Below are positions 31,116-40,772 of a stretch of DNA of 64,000 bases, piece by piece; the first letter of the stretch is position 1; each line of letters opens with the position of its first letter. Made by a program: the position numbers and the translations under genes. Origin of the DNA: Symbiodinium natans (taxonomy: Eukaryota; Sar; Dinophyceae; Suessiales; Symbiodiniaceae); NCBI GenBank assembly GCA_905221605.1, contig CAJNDS010002845.1, forward strand, positions 532,713-596,712, in the 5' to 3' direction. The notes below the pieces were generated by a model, which had not been told where the DNA came from, searched no databases, and saw only the letters and a program-made list of their open reading frames with translations.

Positions 31116-32978
31116 TCAATGCACTGAAGGGGTAGAGCTAGTTCGCAGGACGGAAGAGCCACATTGGAGCAGCAGCACATAGGAAAGGGCCGATACACGT
31201 AGTAGTGGGGGCAATACCGGGGATCAGCGGAAAGAACTGTATCGGCAGTGTCACGGGACAGAGCAAAGAGGGGCAGAAGTGATACATAACTCAAGGGGTT
31301 CCGTGTCTTCCTGGGGATGCCTCCAGCTTCTGTCTGCAAAGTTTCATTGGAACATGAGACCAGCCGGGCGCGCCCAGCGCGCGGGGGAGGGCGGCTGCAC
31401 TCCCTCAAGCCCAGCAGAAGAAGAAGTCAATGCACTCCCTGGAGTATCACAATCCCCCCTTAATCCTGGTTGTTCCACACTTAGACCCCCATACCTGGTG
31501 TTACCGAACTCCACGAAGCACCCGTTTCACACCAACAAACTCGGTGGAGCGTGCCCCTCGGGGCGGCCTCTTTCGAGGGGCCAAGCGCGCTGCAAGCAAG
31601 CATACAAGCAAGCGAGAGAGAGAGCGAGCGAGAGAGGCAGGCGACCCGGGCGCGCCCAGTGCGCGGGGGAGCAGGGACCTTTGCCCTGCCCCTCAAGCCC
31701 TGCAGAAGAAGAAGAAGGCAGGCAGGCAGGCAGGCAGACAGACAGACAGACAAACAGAGAGAGAGAGAGAGAGTGTGCCTTGGGGCGGCTCTCCTCTTCG
31801 GAAGGGGGCCATGCGTGCAAGAGAGAGAGAGAGAGAGTGTGTGTGAGAGAGCCGAGGGTTTCCCTGATAGAAACAGCCGACGCAAATATCCAGGCCGCAA
31901 GATCGTGACCTCAATTTGGCTTGCTCAAGATTGTGATAATCTGAGAGATTTCGCTGAGGCTACGCTGGTGGCTTTCTGCAGGGCAAAAAGAGCGGCCACT
32001 CGGTGGAATGCAAAGATGGTCGCAAGCGTGACGTTCAAGCTATTCGCAATGGCTGCATGGCATCTCATCAGGCCCATCGTTGGCACCCAAACGCCTCAGG
32101 TTTCGGGTCGAACACGTGGCCAGATGGAACCGCCGCTGGGCCTCCATGACACAGTGTAGACCGCATCGGCCTTCGTGTCGAGAACCTATGTTTAGCCTGA
32201 TCTTGTTTCTGTTCAGCCGATGGCCGGGCTTGCATTGCGAAGGTATACTATGGGAGCTGGCGGGAAAACTCGCCCTTTGGCCCTGGAGAGTACACTCTCA
32301 GTGGAGGTCCGGAGGGGAGAGACCCAGGGGCAGCTAAGATAAAGGGCGCTGTGGACAAGCAACAACAACAAAGCAGAGTTGCCTATTGTGTGCGTGGAAG
32401 GGTGTTCAGTTCTGTTTGGGTTTGGAGCAAAGTCATGTGCTTGAGCTCATCCCCTGAGCCCGTGTGCGCAGGCCCTAGCTTTCGTGGTCAGTGGGAGAAC
32501 TCCATGCCGCACGGCGTTGGTGTTTACCAGTGGCCGGACGGGAAGACGTGCCCTGGCTACCTGAGCAAGTTAGGTGTCCATGATTTTCACAACACAAATG
32601 ACTTGCCAGTCTTTCAATGTGGGCTGCTGTAATGGTGCTTTCACCTCTGGTTGTTAGCGTTTTGGTTTGATCTGCTTGTGTTTGTGTACCGTCAAAAATT
32701 GTCGGCCTCTGTGTCTGCGTGTCTTGCTTGGAGGTACGCTGGTGGATACCACTTCGACAAGAAGGCATCGCTGCCTGCAAGCCCACCGAGTCTTCCAGTT
32801 CTCAAGGTGATTTTGCGTACCAAATGGAAAGAAGCCCCACTTTCCCAATAGACACGAGTCCAGTATGCTGCCAAGTGGAAACATCAAAGACCCCAGCGAG
32901 GAGGGTTTTGGCATCCTCACCGAAGCGGATGGCAGTGTGCGGCAGGGCTACTGGGCCAATGGTGAGCTGGTGGAGTGA
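28054..32978 (+). CDS. MORN-repeat protein, nine 3' exons
   Basis: Exons 28054-28126, 28439-28509, 28671-28746, 28946-28967, 29263-29322, 32217-32306, 32472-32547, 32734-32764 and 32901-32978 (TGA). Every junction keeps phase and rebuilds MORN repeats of about 23 residues. Repeat cores in order: YDGDWLNGFRHGMG, YVGQWHEGRASGVG, YTGQWVNGRAHGLG, YEGQFRCDHRDGLG, YYGSWRENSPFGPG, FRGQWENSMPHGVG, YAGGYHFDKKEGFG and a final RQGYWANGELVE. Donors are GC after exons 1, 2, 3 and 8 and GT after 4-7; all acceptors are AG. Exon 4 is 22 nt and exon 8 is 31 nt. Tandem MORN repeats form elongated beta-hairpin arrays that bind membranes, lipids or partner proteins, and alveolate examples act in cortical and cell-division structures. 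Here no kinase or other domain is attached in the visible part. The first exon starts mid-codon, so the N-terminus is missing. The exon 5-6 junction spans a 2.9 kb intron and is the least certain. Confidence 0.88.
29349..29375. repeat. GA microsatellite
   Basis: Pure (GA)n run 30 bases into the large MORN-gene intron. Further GA and GAAA runs occur at 29647-29662 and 29744-29812. Confidence 0.9.
30134..31700. repeat. Family of GC-box units with GAA/GA tails
   Basis: A GGCGCGCC-centred block occurs six times (about 30134, 30314, 30511, 30601, 31365, 31648). In most copies GCGCGGGGG follows, then a C-rich stretch ending CCYGCAG or CCCAGCAG and a run of AAG or GA. Two copies (about 30255-30375 and 31302-31427) are alignable over roughly 125 bases, sharing GGAACATGAGACCAGCCGGG. 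All have the same orientation and a 3' simple-repeat tail, the arrangement expected of short retroposons, although tandem amplification is also possible. All lie inside the MORN-gene intron. Confidence 0.7.
30363..31075. repeat. Long (GAA)n / (AAG)n blocks
   Basis: Three blocks: 30363-30470, 30552-30600 and 30641-31075. The last is about 430 bases with few interruptions. Long ORFs through them encode poly-Arg, poly-Glu, poly-Lys, poly-Phe, poly-Ser or poly-Leu depending on frame and are not genes. Confidence 0.97.
31717..31853. repeat. GGCA/GACA and GA/GT microsatellites
   Basis: (GGCA)5 passes into (GACA)4, ACAAACA and (GA)n, then after a 60-base spacer a second (GA)n with (GT)n. The spacer GGGGCGGCTCTCCTCTTCGG resembles a block at 29700-29735 next to another GA run. 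Confidence 0.9.
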
Positions 32979-35171
32979 CCGATCTCAAATTTGGAGATGC
33001 TGCTAAGCCCTGCCATTTGGAGTTCCGGTCTCGATATCCAGGCGCCCGAAACTTCTAGGTGTGTTGAGAGCTCAATTTGGCGTCCGGGCCTGGCTACTTC
33101 TACTCCGCTGGCAGAAACCGTGCAGCGGGGAGACACCCTTTGCGCTAGTAACCCTCCCGCCCTGCAGCCGAGATAATGCGTCGACAAGCCTCGACCCACA
33201 GCCACCACTCTCTCTGTTTAGCCATTGTTGGCTTGCTGCAAATTTAGACTCCGAAGGAGTTCTTTGCCCCGCGGTGTACATACTTGGACACGAGCCAATC
33301 TGCGAGATCCTAGACACATGATTGAAGTTGCAGAAAGGGTTCGGTGTCCAAAACCATCGGATGCCCAATGCACAATTTGCCCTCCTGTCTGCGCGTTTGT
33401 CTGGTTTGTTAATCTGCCCCAGAGAAGTATGAAAGTGTTCGCACAAGGCCGTGTACGGCACAATGCCAGAAAAGGCCTGCGCCTCAAGACACTAGTCAGG
33501 CGCATTAAATTTCTGCAAGTGCCCACTCAACAATCTCAAGTCTGAGCCCAATCACACGACACAACAGTCGCAAATCTGCCGAACCATCCACGCCCCGTTA
33601 TAAGCCCCATGTTACCCGCATCGCAGAACGAGGGGGCCCCAAGGTGCGTCCAAAGGTGCGTCAACGGCAGGAGAGCTGACAGTCTCACCTGGGTGCTTCT
33701 GCGCGAGGGTCTTGCGTGCGGTGCAGCCTTCGTTTCAGGGACTGGAGGGTGGATGGCATTCTTGTTGTTCTGCCTTTCTTCCTTTGGGAGCGGATACCGC
33801 GTTGTTTCAGGTTCTGGGCTATCGAGGCGCTCGGGTGCTGTTGCATGATAACATTTGCGGGGTCGATCAGCACTGAGGGCGGGATCATCTGTGGGACGTG
33901 GGTTTGTGGCTGATCCGCCGGATTGATCGACAGAACTCTGATTGAGGCTTTGCAATGTTAAGCGATGAGTATCGTCTGACTTCGGGAGTCGGAGTTGGGG
34001 TGGAAATAAGAATGAACAAGCCTATGCGGAAGAGCTCGGCATTCATGCTTGAGATCTCGCGTCCGAAGTGTCCCACCGCACAACAGCGAGTTGTAAAAAG
34101 GACCAGGGTGAGCATGCGCTCCAACTTCTCTAATCCAACCAAGCCCTGTAAGGCAGTTTTCATGCTTTGGGCAGGTCCCGATGAGAGTCCTCCAAGAGTA
34201 CTATGGCCACCATGGGCCACTACAGCCTCATGCTGCGGTAGGACTGCCGGCGGGGCTCTGTTCATGGAAACGGAAACAGCTGTAACGGTGCGTTGCCAGC
34301 ATGCACCAACAGGACTTGCGTGACCAAAGAGTGGGCCGAAGAGTGAGCAGCCCACTGCCGGCGCCGCATCTCACCGTTGAGCCGCTGTATGTTGCAAGCG
34401 CAATGGCAGACCAGGCCTGATGGCTCCCACCTTGAGGTCTGTCCTGCAGCAGGAGTGGCATCGCAGTCCGCACTGCGTGCCCTTTTGTCGGACTGAAAGT
34501 CGTTCCTCGCACTTGTGCTCCGAAAGCTTGCGGGCTCTTCAAGCTTGCTGTTGCTTTGAAGTGGACTTGGACATCGAGCAAAGCCTTGAGGCTGGGCCCT
34601 CGGCTCTGCTGTGGCTCTGCCCTCGCAGGCAGGGCCCGCCAGAGACTGCTTGGGAGTCTGGCCTTGGGGCCTTGGGGCCTTGGGGCCTTGGGGCCTCAAG
34701 TCTCACGTCGTGGAACAAAGCTTAGCCGGCTTCGCCTGACACTTTCATGCCCAGCGGTTGGGCAAAAAAGGCCCATCGCGACAGCTGTGGGTGCACCATG
34801 CCTCGACTCCGTGCATTCTCGAATCTAACGGACACTATCTGTTCCAAGACGACCATATAGGGTCCTAAGGGCTTTGCCGTGCCCTGACTTGAGACGACTG
34901 CCCGTCGCGCATCTTTGGAGGCTTGTGCGGTGATAGTGACCAGAAGCCAGAGCCATGGTTCTGCATTTGGCCCCGTGGCCCCACTCTGGTGGTACTAAGC
35001 CGTTTGTTCCTCGGCTGAACACTTGCAGCCAGCAAACCGGTGCTTTTTCACGTACGTACGCACCTGTACCTGCGATCCATCGAAGCTCTTAATGGTGCAC
35101 GTCCCTGCCGTGTCTGCGTCAGGTTTTGACCGAGCCGCACGCTGTTGTTGAGGTGCAAGCATGGTTCGCAG
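32979..35171. other. No confident gene
   Basis: Open frames at 33225-33545 (+), 33885-34355 (-) and 33955-34323 (+) are protein-like but compete with one another and show no motif. A 9-base GGCCTTGGG repeat, five copies, lies at 34664-34702. Confidence 0.4.
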
Positions 35172-35399
35172 GCATGGTGCCGCATGTGGCACGACTTTCT
35201 CCCCAATTTGCGTTTGGTTCTCCCGCGGCTCAAAATCCTACTTCCACTGTTGTCATGGATTCAGACTGCCGTGGAACTGACCATGAGTAGCTTGGCTGGT
35301 ATCGTGTCAGGCTCCCTGCTACTACCGCTTGCGGCGCGGCTAATGCATGCAGCCTTCCTGCATGCCACGAGCAAGAAAGCTGAGGAGCCCTTGGCGTAG
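35172..35399 (+). CDS. C-terminal exon of a putative membrane protein
   Basis: After GCAG the frame reads AWCRMWHDFLPNLRLVLPRL, then KILLPLLSWIQTAVELTMSS, LAGIVSGSLLLPLAARLMHA and ends KKAEEPLA at a TAG. Two hydrophobic segments separated by a short polar stretch suggest a membrane protein C-terminus. A second + frame over 35174-35288 (MVPHVARLSPQFAFGSPAAQ) also looks coding, so the first half is uncertain. Confidence 0.4.
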   Translation, partial: AWCRMWHDFLPNLRLVLPRLKILLPLLSWIQTAVELTMSSLAGIVSGSLLLPLAARLMHAAFLHATSKKAEEPLA

Positions 35400-35599
35400 A
35401 ATCGTAGAAACGCTTACATGTTGGGCTTGTTGGATGCAAGAATGAATTCGGGGTTCCATGTTCCATGTGCCTCCGCGCGCCCTGCCAGGAGAAGGGCGTC
35501 AATCCATACAACCACAACCGGGCTGCAATGCTGCTTGGAACTTTTTCAACCGCATGCCCACATGTTGCAACGACTGGATGAATGCATTTCGTGGATATA

Positions 35600-35712
35600 G
35601 TTGCTGCAACGACCGGGCTGTCAAGGAATTTTGTGAAAGCCATTGCCATGGTGGACATCCTGCTGTTGGCACCATGGCCTTCAGCATGCTTGCTTTCGTA
35701 GAATGCCCAGCT
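35600..35712 (+). CDS. Candidate exon, unknown
   Basis: Frame reads DIVAATTGLSRNFVKAIAMV, then DILLLAPWPSACLLS to a TAG. Upstream in another frame is LELFQPHAHMLQRLDECISW. Helical and protein-like; a 102-codon ORF in a third frame overlaps. No family recognised. Confidence 0.3.
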
Positions 35713-35766
35713 GATGGGCGGCAGGTTGAGCAGGTTCTCGGTTTCTGGGCTTCCGCAACCAAGTAG

Positions 35767-36379
35767 CCTTTCTTGATTGCTTAAGAAATGGTTTCCAGGG
35801 CTTTCCTCGTGGCCTGCCGGTCCCTTTCAGCCTTAGTCTTTGCACTGGGTCATGGTGCTGGTTAATTCAGTTTAGGATTTTGGCTTCACAAAGTTGGTGA
35901 AGAGCTTAGGTTTGTTGATTGTGGGACCCATGTTCTGCAAGTGAATGTGGTTGCCTGGAGTTTCTTTGCTCCCACTGCCAGGTATGGCCTGTGTCCGTGA
36001 ACATCCTGGCTGGCATCGCCCACTCCATGGATCTGTCGTGGATCCTCCTGCACATCCATTGGAGGCTGAAGCTTTCAACCAACCCGACAAAATCTTCACT
36101 GTTTAAACAGCTAGAGTCTAGAAAAGCCTACGTGTTCGCTGATCAGCTGTGTTGACCGACGAATCTGTTTGAAGACCTTCGGAAGGCTGTTTCGTTGGGC
36201 CCTGGCCGTTCTCTCCTCGGTGCAGCTCTGCTCCATGGAGGGTCGCAGTCGACACTTTTCAAGTGATGGCGACTGCCAAGATAGGGCTGCCGCATTTAGG
36301 GCCTGGGGTTTACACCTGAGCCATGGGCCGAGAGGAAAGGCTTTCGTAGCCAGTTGCGTGGGGAGTGTTGTACGGTTCT
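35767..36379. other. No confident gene
   Basis: Short ORFs on both strands at 35872-36386, none with motifs. Confidence 0.4.
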
Positions 36380-36500
36380 GACGCACCTAGGGTCGTTTCA
36401 GGTACCAATTTCAGGTCCGGTGCTCAGGAACCAGACGGGAGACAGTTCAGAACCACACAGGGGGCATTTCAGACGCACACATGGTGCATTTCAGGCGCAC
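36380..36500. repeat. Left flank motif array (TTTCAGG words)
   Basis: Four copies of a TTTCAG-centred motif in 110 bases: GGGTCGTTTCAGGTACC, TTTCAGGTCCGG, GCATTTCAGACGCAC and GGTGCATTTCAGGCGCAC. They point towards the telomere-like array that begins immediately after. Confidence 0.7.
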
Positions 36501-36508
36501 TACTTATG

Positions 36509-37076
36509 GTTTAGGGTTTAGGGTTTGGGGATTAGGTTTTAGGGTGTAGGGTTTCGGGTTTAGGGTTTCGGGTTTGGGGTTTAGGGTTTAGGGTTTACGG
36601 TTTAGGGTTTACGGTTTAGGGTTTAGGGCTTAGGGTTTACGGTTTAGGGTTTAGGGCTTAGGGTTTAGGGTTTAGGGTTTAGGGTTTAGGTTGTAAGGTT
36701 TAGGGGGTTTAGGGTTTAGGCTTTAGGGTTTGGGGTTTAGGTTTTAGGGTTTAGGGTTTCGGGTTTAGGGTTTCGGGTTTAGGGTTTAGGGTTTAGGGTT
36801 TACGGTTTAGGGTTTACGGTTTAGGGTTTAGGGCTTAGGGTTTACGGTTTAGGGTTTAGGGCTTAGGGTTTAGGGTTTAGGGTTTAGGTTGTAAGGTTTA
36901 GGGGGTTTAGGGTTTAGGCTTTAGGGTTTGGGGTTTAGGTTTTAGGGTTTAGGGTTTCGGGTTTAGGGTTTCGGGTTTAGGGTTTAGGGTTTTGAGTTTA
37001 GGGTTTAGGGTTTACGGTTTAGGGTTTTCGGTTGAGGGTCTAGGGTTTAGGTTTTAGGTTTTAGGTTTTAGTTTAG
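36509..37076. repeat. TTTAGGG-type telomere-like array
   Basis: About 80 heptamers of TTTAGGG with recurring variants TTTCGGG, TTTACGG, TTTAGGC and TTTGGGG. The variants recur in the same order about every 200 bases (landmarks near 36525, 36730 and 36927), so the array has a higher-order unit copied about two and a half times. This is the Arabidopsis-type telomere motif, also reported from dinoflagellates. Degeneracy and flanking unique DNA on both sides mark it as interstitial, not a chromosome end. Confidence 0.95.
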
Positions 37077-37414
37077 GGCGGCACAAAGTGTCAACTCAGC
37101 GCCGGTACCTCGCTGGTCTGGACCCCTCTTCATTCTCCCCAGAGGATCTTGAAAAGGGTCCCTCAACCCAAGGGTACAACTTTATAGAGTCCCTAAATAC
37201 ACCTTGGGCGGCGCTGTTTAGGGTTAAGGGTTAACGTTTGATTGGGCTTTATAGGGTTCAGTTTAGGTGATAAGTTTAGGTAGCCTAAACCAAGGACTTT
37301 ACTGTATTGGATGCCAAAGCGGAGCAGTACAATAAACCCTATAAACCTGAACGCGGCCTGACATGGCTTGTAGCGGGTGGCTTCAGGGGCTTCGGACTTG
37401 TGGCTTTCTGGTGG

Positions 37415-37575
37415 TGCCGGACCTGAAACGCACCTTGGCCTGTACGAAACGCAGTCCAGCAGAGCCTGAAACGCACCTCCGCGGCCACGCACGGCGGACC
37501 TGAAACGCACACCCCCGTTCACGGTCGGGCGGACCCGAAACGCGCTTTGACCGTTGCGTGGGTCGTTTCCAGTCC
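37415..37575. repeat. Right flank motif array (CCTGAAACGCACC)
   Basis: ACCTGAAACGCACC, GCCTGAAACGCACC, ACCTGAAACGCACA and ACCCGAAACGCGC recur within 120 bases: the reverse complement of the motif on the left of the telomere-like array. The block closes with GGGTCGTTTCCAG in left-flank orientation. Bases 37077-37414 hold no gene. Confidence 0.75.
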
Positions 37576-37776
37576 CGTTTGTCCCCTAGTCAAGAAGCAG
37601 CAAACACTAAAGGCCTCGTGGCGCCGTGAGCCCTGCACCCTGGAATCCGCGGAAAAGTGTGAGAGACCCGCGAGAGTCCGAGTCCGAGTCCGACCGTAGG
37701 CTCGTAGAGTCGAAGCCCAAGGCTTCTGTTCGAGCTGCTTCAGCGACCGCCGCGCTTTTGGCGGCTCCCCGGGTCA

Positions 37777-38094
37777 TTGTTTGAAGGTCTTCATGATTTG
37801 AGCTTTCAGGTGAGGATGGGGATGCAGAAGCTCTCAGGTCTCCCATGGTCTCCCGCCCTCTGCAGAAAGCAGTGCGGTCTTGTCAAAACCCCGCAAGCCA
37901 CCATCCACCGGCCTTCGCTTCCTGCAAGGTTCCTTCACCATTGCTCCATTATTCTAGTGGTCTGCCTGATGTGCGGAATCCCCTGGCTGTCGCTCTACGA
38001 CCTGCTGCTCTTCTCCGCCGGGATGCTTCTCGACTGCTCTCCAATTCCTAAGCCATGGAACCCTCCTCCTTGGATCTCTTTGGTCATTCCCTGA
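37777..38094 (+). CDS. Candidate ORF with one hydrophobic segment
   Basis: 105-codon + frame. The second half contains HHCSIILVVCLMCGIPWLSL and YDLLLFSAGMLLDC, consistent with membrane helices, ending PPPWISLVIP. No ATG at the frame start and no family recognised. Confidence 0.25.
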   Translation: MFEGLHDLSFQVRMGMQKLSGLPWSPALCRKQCGLVKTPQATIHRPSLPARFLHHCSIILVVCLMCGIPWLSLYDLLLFSAGMLLDCSPIPKPWNPPPWISLVIP

Positions 38095-38272
38095 CGTCCT
38101 TAGCCTGAGATCCTCCTTTTAGGATAGCTTTCTTTCGTGCTGTTCAACCTAAAGCCTCCCATGTCCCAGCGTGTCAAACAAGCCCTCGAAGCGCCATGAA
38201 AACGAGGATGTTGCACATGAGCTTCCTGGCTTTCAACTGTGTTGCGACTCGGCCTTCTGTCATTGGTGATCT

Positions 38273-39337
38273 ATGAGGAATCTTGTTGACGATGTTCCTG
38301 ACCCTTTTAGCAGCATGCCCCCCAAAACCGAGGAGTTCTTTGCCGTCTCCTGGCACTTCATGCGCCCCGGCCACCCCCGCGCGCAACGGTTGCTCCGAGG
38401 GTGCGCGGGCACAGCGGCGGTGGCCAGCTTGCTCGGCCATGGGCCGCTGGGCATGGGCATCGCTGTGTGTGTGTGTGTGTGTGTGTGTGTGGTTTTTGAA
38501 GTTGTTTGTGCAGAAGCGCTTGGGGTGTTTTGGGACGAAGCCGGGCCAAGAACAGCAGCTAGCAAATGCTTGCTATGGTTGCTGCGATGGTCGAGACAAG
38601 TATCAATCTTCGCACCCGAAGGAAGACGTAGCTGTAAATCCCCGCGATCAAAGCCGGCTCATAAGAGGGGTACATTGGGGATCACTCAAAGGGTCGTTAC
38701 ATGGTCCCTTAATATGGTTCCTTACCTCCTTTAAAGGGTTCTGGGGGATACAAGGGGTAGAAACGGGGTCCCCTTTCAAGGGATACTAGGGGACCATGTA
38801 ACTCACCAAGATGCATGCGGGGTGTGGTGGGCAGTCTTTTAAGGCCAAGCCAAGGTGCGTGATTCTTTTCTATTTGGAAGCCTTCCACCTCTTCCAAGCC
38901 TGGGCGCCACTGCTGGTTCTGATCTTCCTCCAGGTATGCCTGGTCTGCGAGAACGTGCACAATGTCTACTACGTCTGGAACCTTGCAGAGCGCACGCAGG
39001 CCTCGCTAGATGCCCAGGCAGCCCAGGAACAGAGCCAGCTGCCCACCATGCTGGGAAGCTGTGGGTTGGGCGAAGAGGGCCTTTTGGATGCAACAGCCCA
39101 CTTTTTGTGTCTGATTTTTCAGTCAGGGATCGCGGATGTCACGTTCTGCTAGTAGTTCACCTCAGAACCGCCCTCAACCAGTATCCCCCAAGCCTCAGCC
39201 CTTTGGTTCCTGAGATGCTGCTGAAGAGGCTTCGGGAAGCGGGAATCAGAGAAGCAACGCGCGAGCTTGGCCGTTCCGTGATGCGCATGGGCGATAAGGT
39301 CATGCGCAGCCATCACGGACATGTGTGGCGGCCATGA
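38273..39337 (+). CDS. Putative membrane protein, multi-exon
   Basis: Exon 1, 38273-38464, from an ATG: 64 codons, phase 0, MRNLVDDVPDPFSSMPPKTE, then EFFAVSWHFMRPGHPRAQRL and GHGPLGMGIA. Its donor is the first GT of a (GT)14 run. A middle exon around 38857-39070 reads VILFYLEAFHLFQAWAPLLV, then LIFLQVCLVCENVHNVYYVW, NLAERTQASLDAQAAQEQSQ: a transmembrane helix followed by a soluble helix. Last exon, 39166-39337: TALNQYPPSLSPLVPEMLLK, RLREAGIREATRELGRSVMR, MGDKVMRSHHGHVWRP, stop. Junctions between exon 1 and the middle exon are unresolved; a further exon may start at 38511. Function unknown. Confidence 0.6.
38696..38802. mobile_element. 107-base terminal-inverted-repeat element (MITE/introner-like)
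   Basis: Begins GTTACATGGTCCC and ends GGGACCATGTAAC, a perfect 13-base inverted pair that extends imperfectly (TTAATAT against CTAGTAT). The interior is G-rich (GGGGGATACAAGGGGT). It lies within the intron region of the preceding gene. No clear target-site duplication, no coding capacity. It could be a non-autonomous transposon, an introner-type element, or a stem-loop. Confidence 0.55.
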
Positions 39338-39933
39338 CGTTCAAGCCGTCTAAAAAGTCTAAAGTTCTAAAGATGCCAGAATTTCAGTGCATTCTATGTG
39401 CACTTGCAGCTAAGCACCTTCAAGGTTTGCCAATGTCAGATTGCTGTTGCGAGTTATTGGGGCCTAGGGCTGTGCTGCAAGATTCGTTGAGTCAGATCCC
39501 ACATGTGGATCCCTGCAGTTGCATGGTCTGGAAATTCGCACAAGGCGCTCGTAATGACCGCGCGCTCTGTCAGTCTGCACGTTCCTTGCAGCAGCGGTAA
39601 GGCAGTGGCGAAGCATAGCATCTCAACCACATTTGCCATACTTGTGTCTATTACCAACTTTAAGCACCTGCAGATTGTACGTTTCGTTGCTGGCAAAAGC
39701 GATAGGGTCTCTGGAGTACCTCCAGGCCGCTGCCTTCTAACCCGACCGCCTCGCCTGAGAGGCGAGACCTTGTGTTACACAAGTCGCCTCGCGCTTTCAG
39801 AACAGGCCGCAACGGGGATTTAAGATATTGGCCCTAGAGGCTTTTGAGGTAAACAGGGCATATCACATCGTGACCTGGTTTTGTGTGCTTCCTTTCCTTC
39901 GTTGACTGTTTTGTGCTCAGTGTCTCGGAGTTC

Positions 39934-40140
39934 ATGGCCTCGGATTCTGCCGCATTACCAATTCTGACTCGCTCGTGCGGGCTGGAAGGATACCTGGATA
40001 TGGTTGAGGAAGTGGGATCAGAGTCAGGGAGGTATCCTTCGGGCCTCTGCTTTGGAAGTGTACACAGCAGAAGCAGACGCCCAGGGCCCGCAAGGAAAAT
40101 CAGAGCGCACCACCGCGCAGCCCAAAACCCCAAATCCCTG
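39934..40140 (+). CDS. Candidate exon, unknown
   Basis: From an ATG the frame reads MASDSAALPILTRSCGLEGY, LDMVEEVGSESGRYPSG, then an Arg/Pro-rich stretch ending near QNPKSLK. A TG-CAG acceptor-like site lies 15 bases upstream. A minus-strand ORF overlaps. No family. Confidence 0.35.
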
Positions 40141-40440
40141 AAGCCCAGCTTGCGACTTCAGGCATTGGCCTTACCCGCCTTGTGGAGTGAGCTGACTTGG
40201 TTTTGTTGGATGGGCACGAGTTGCCCTCCACGCAGATGCAGATCTCCGGACAGGACCGGCTTGTGCCGTGCTCTCACATGTGCATACCACCTTGCTGAAG
40301 TTTTTTGGCTCCAGCTCCTATTATTATAGGCTCTTTGTGTGCCCGCGCAATTCCTGCACTAACTAGCAGCTGTGCGTCGCATCATTGGCTTTGTGCACGA
40401 CACCTCCAAGAGGTGAACCCAAAACCCGAACCCCAAAAAA

Positions 40441-40570
40441 TGGAGTCCACTGGCGCTGCCCCTGCCGCTCCGTCCCAGCCCCGCTTGACGGCCGTGGTCT
40501 TCAGCAAGGACCCCTGCCAGCTGCTCCTGAATTTTGTAAACGCTTGCACGCGCCGCCTCACACGTCAGCG
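40441..40570 (+). CDS. Candidate exon containing a shared VNACxRRL segment
   Basis: From ATG: MESTGAAPAAPSQPRLTAVV, then SKDPCQLLLNFVNACTRRLT. The segment FVNACTRRL is encoded by a 27-base stretch also present at 16.5 kb. Coding status is moderate; a minus-strand frame is also open. Confidence 0.35.
40534..40561. repeat. Dispersed 27-base repeat, copy 2
   Basis: TTGTAAACGCTTGCACGCGC and the following CGCCTC match 16514-16541 with one substitution (A for G) and an indel of TT at the start. No tandem context at either site. Confidence 0.7.
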
Positions 40571-40772
40571 ATCCCAACGCGGTGCACCTCGGACATGCTC
40601 GATTTGCTCGAAAATGAAAAAAAACAGGACTGGCCGTCACTGCCCGGTGAGGGTTGTATACGGCTGATTATGGGTGTACTGATTGGATTGAAGGGCTGAA
40701 CATTTTTAGTAGTGGAGCACACAGGACTGTACAAACTTTGAGGCGAAACTGCTCCTGGACTCTTGCGAAACC

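Noticed and set aside
30167-31408. Very long ORFs on both strands (poly-Arg/Glu, poly-Ser/Phe/Leu)
   Set aside because: They are translations of the (GAA)n tract; the MORN gene reads through this region as intron.
36509-37076. True chromosome end
   Set aside because: Unique sequence and genes lie on both sides and the repeats are degenerate, so it is interstitial.
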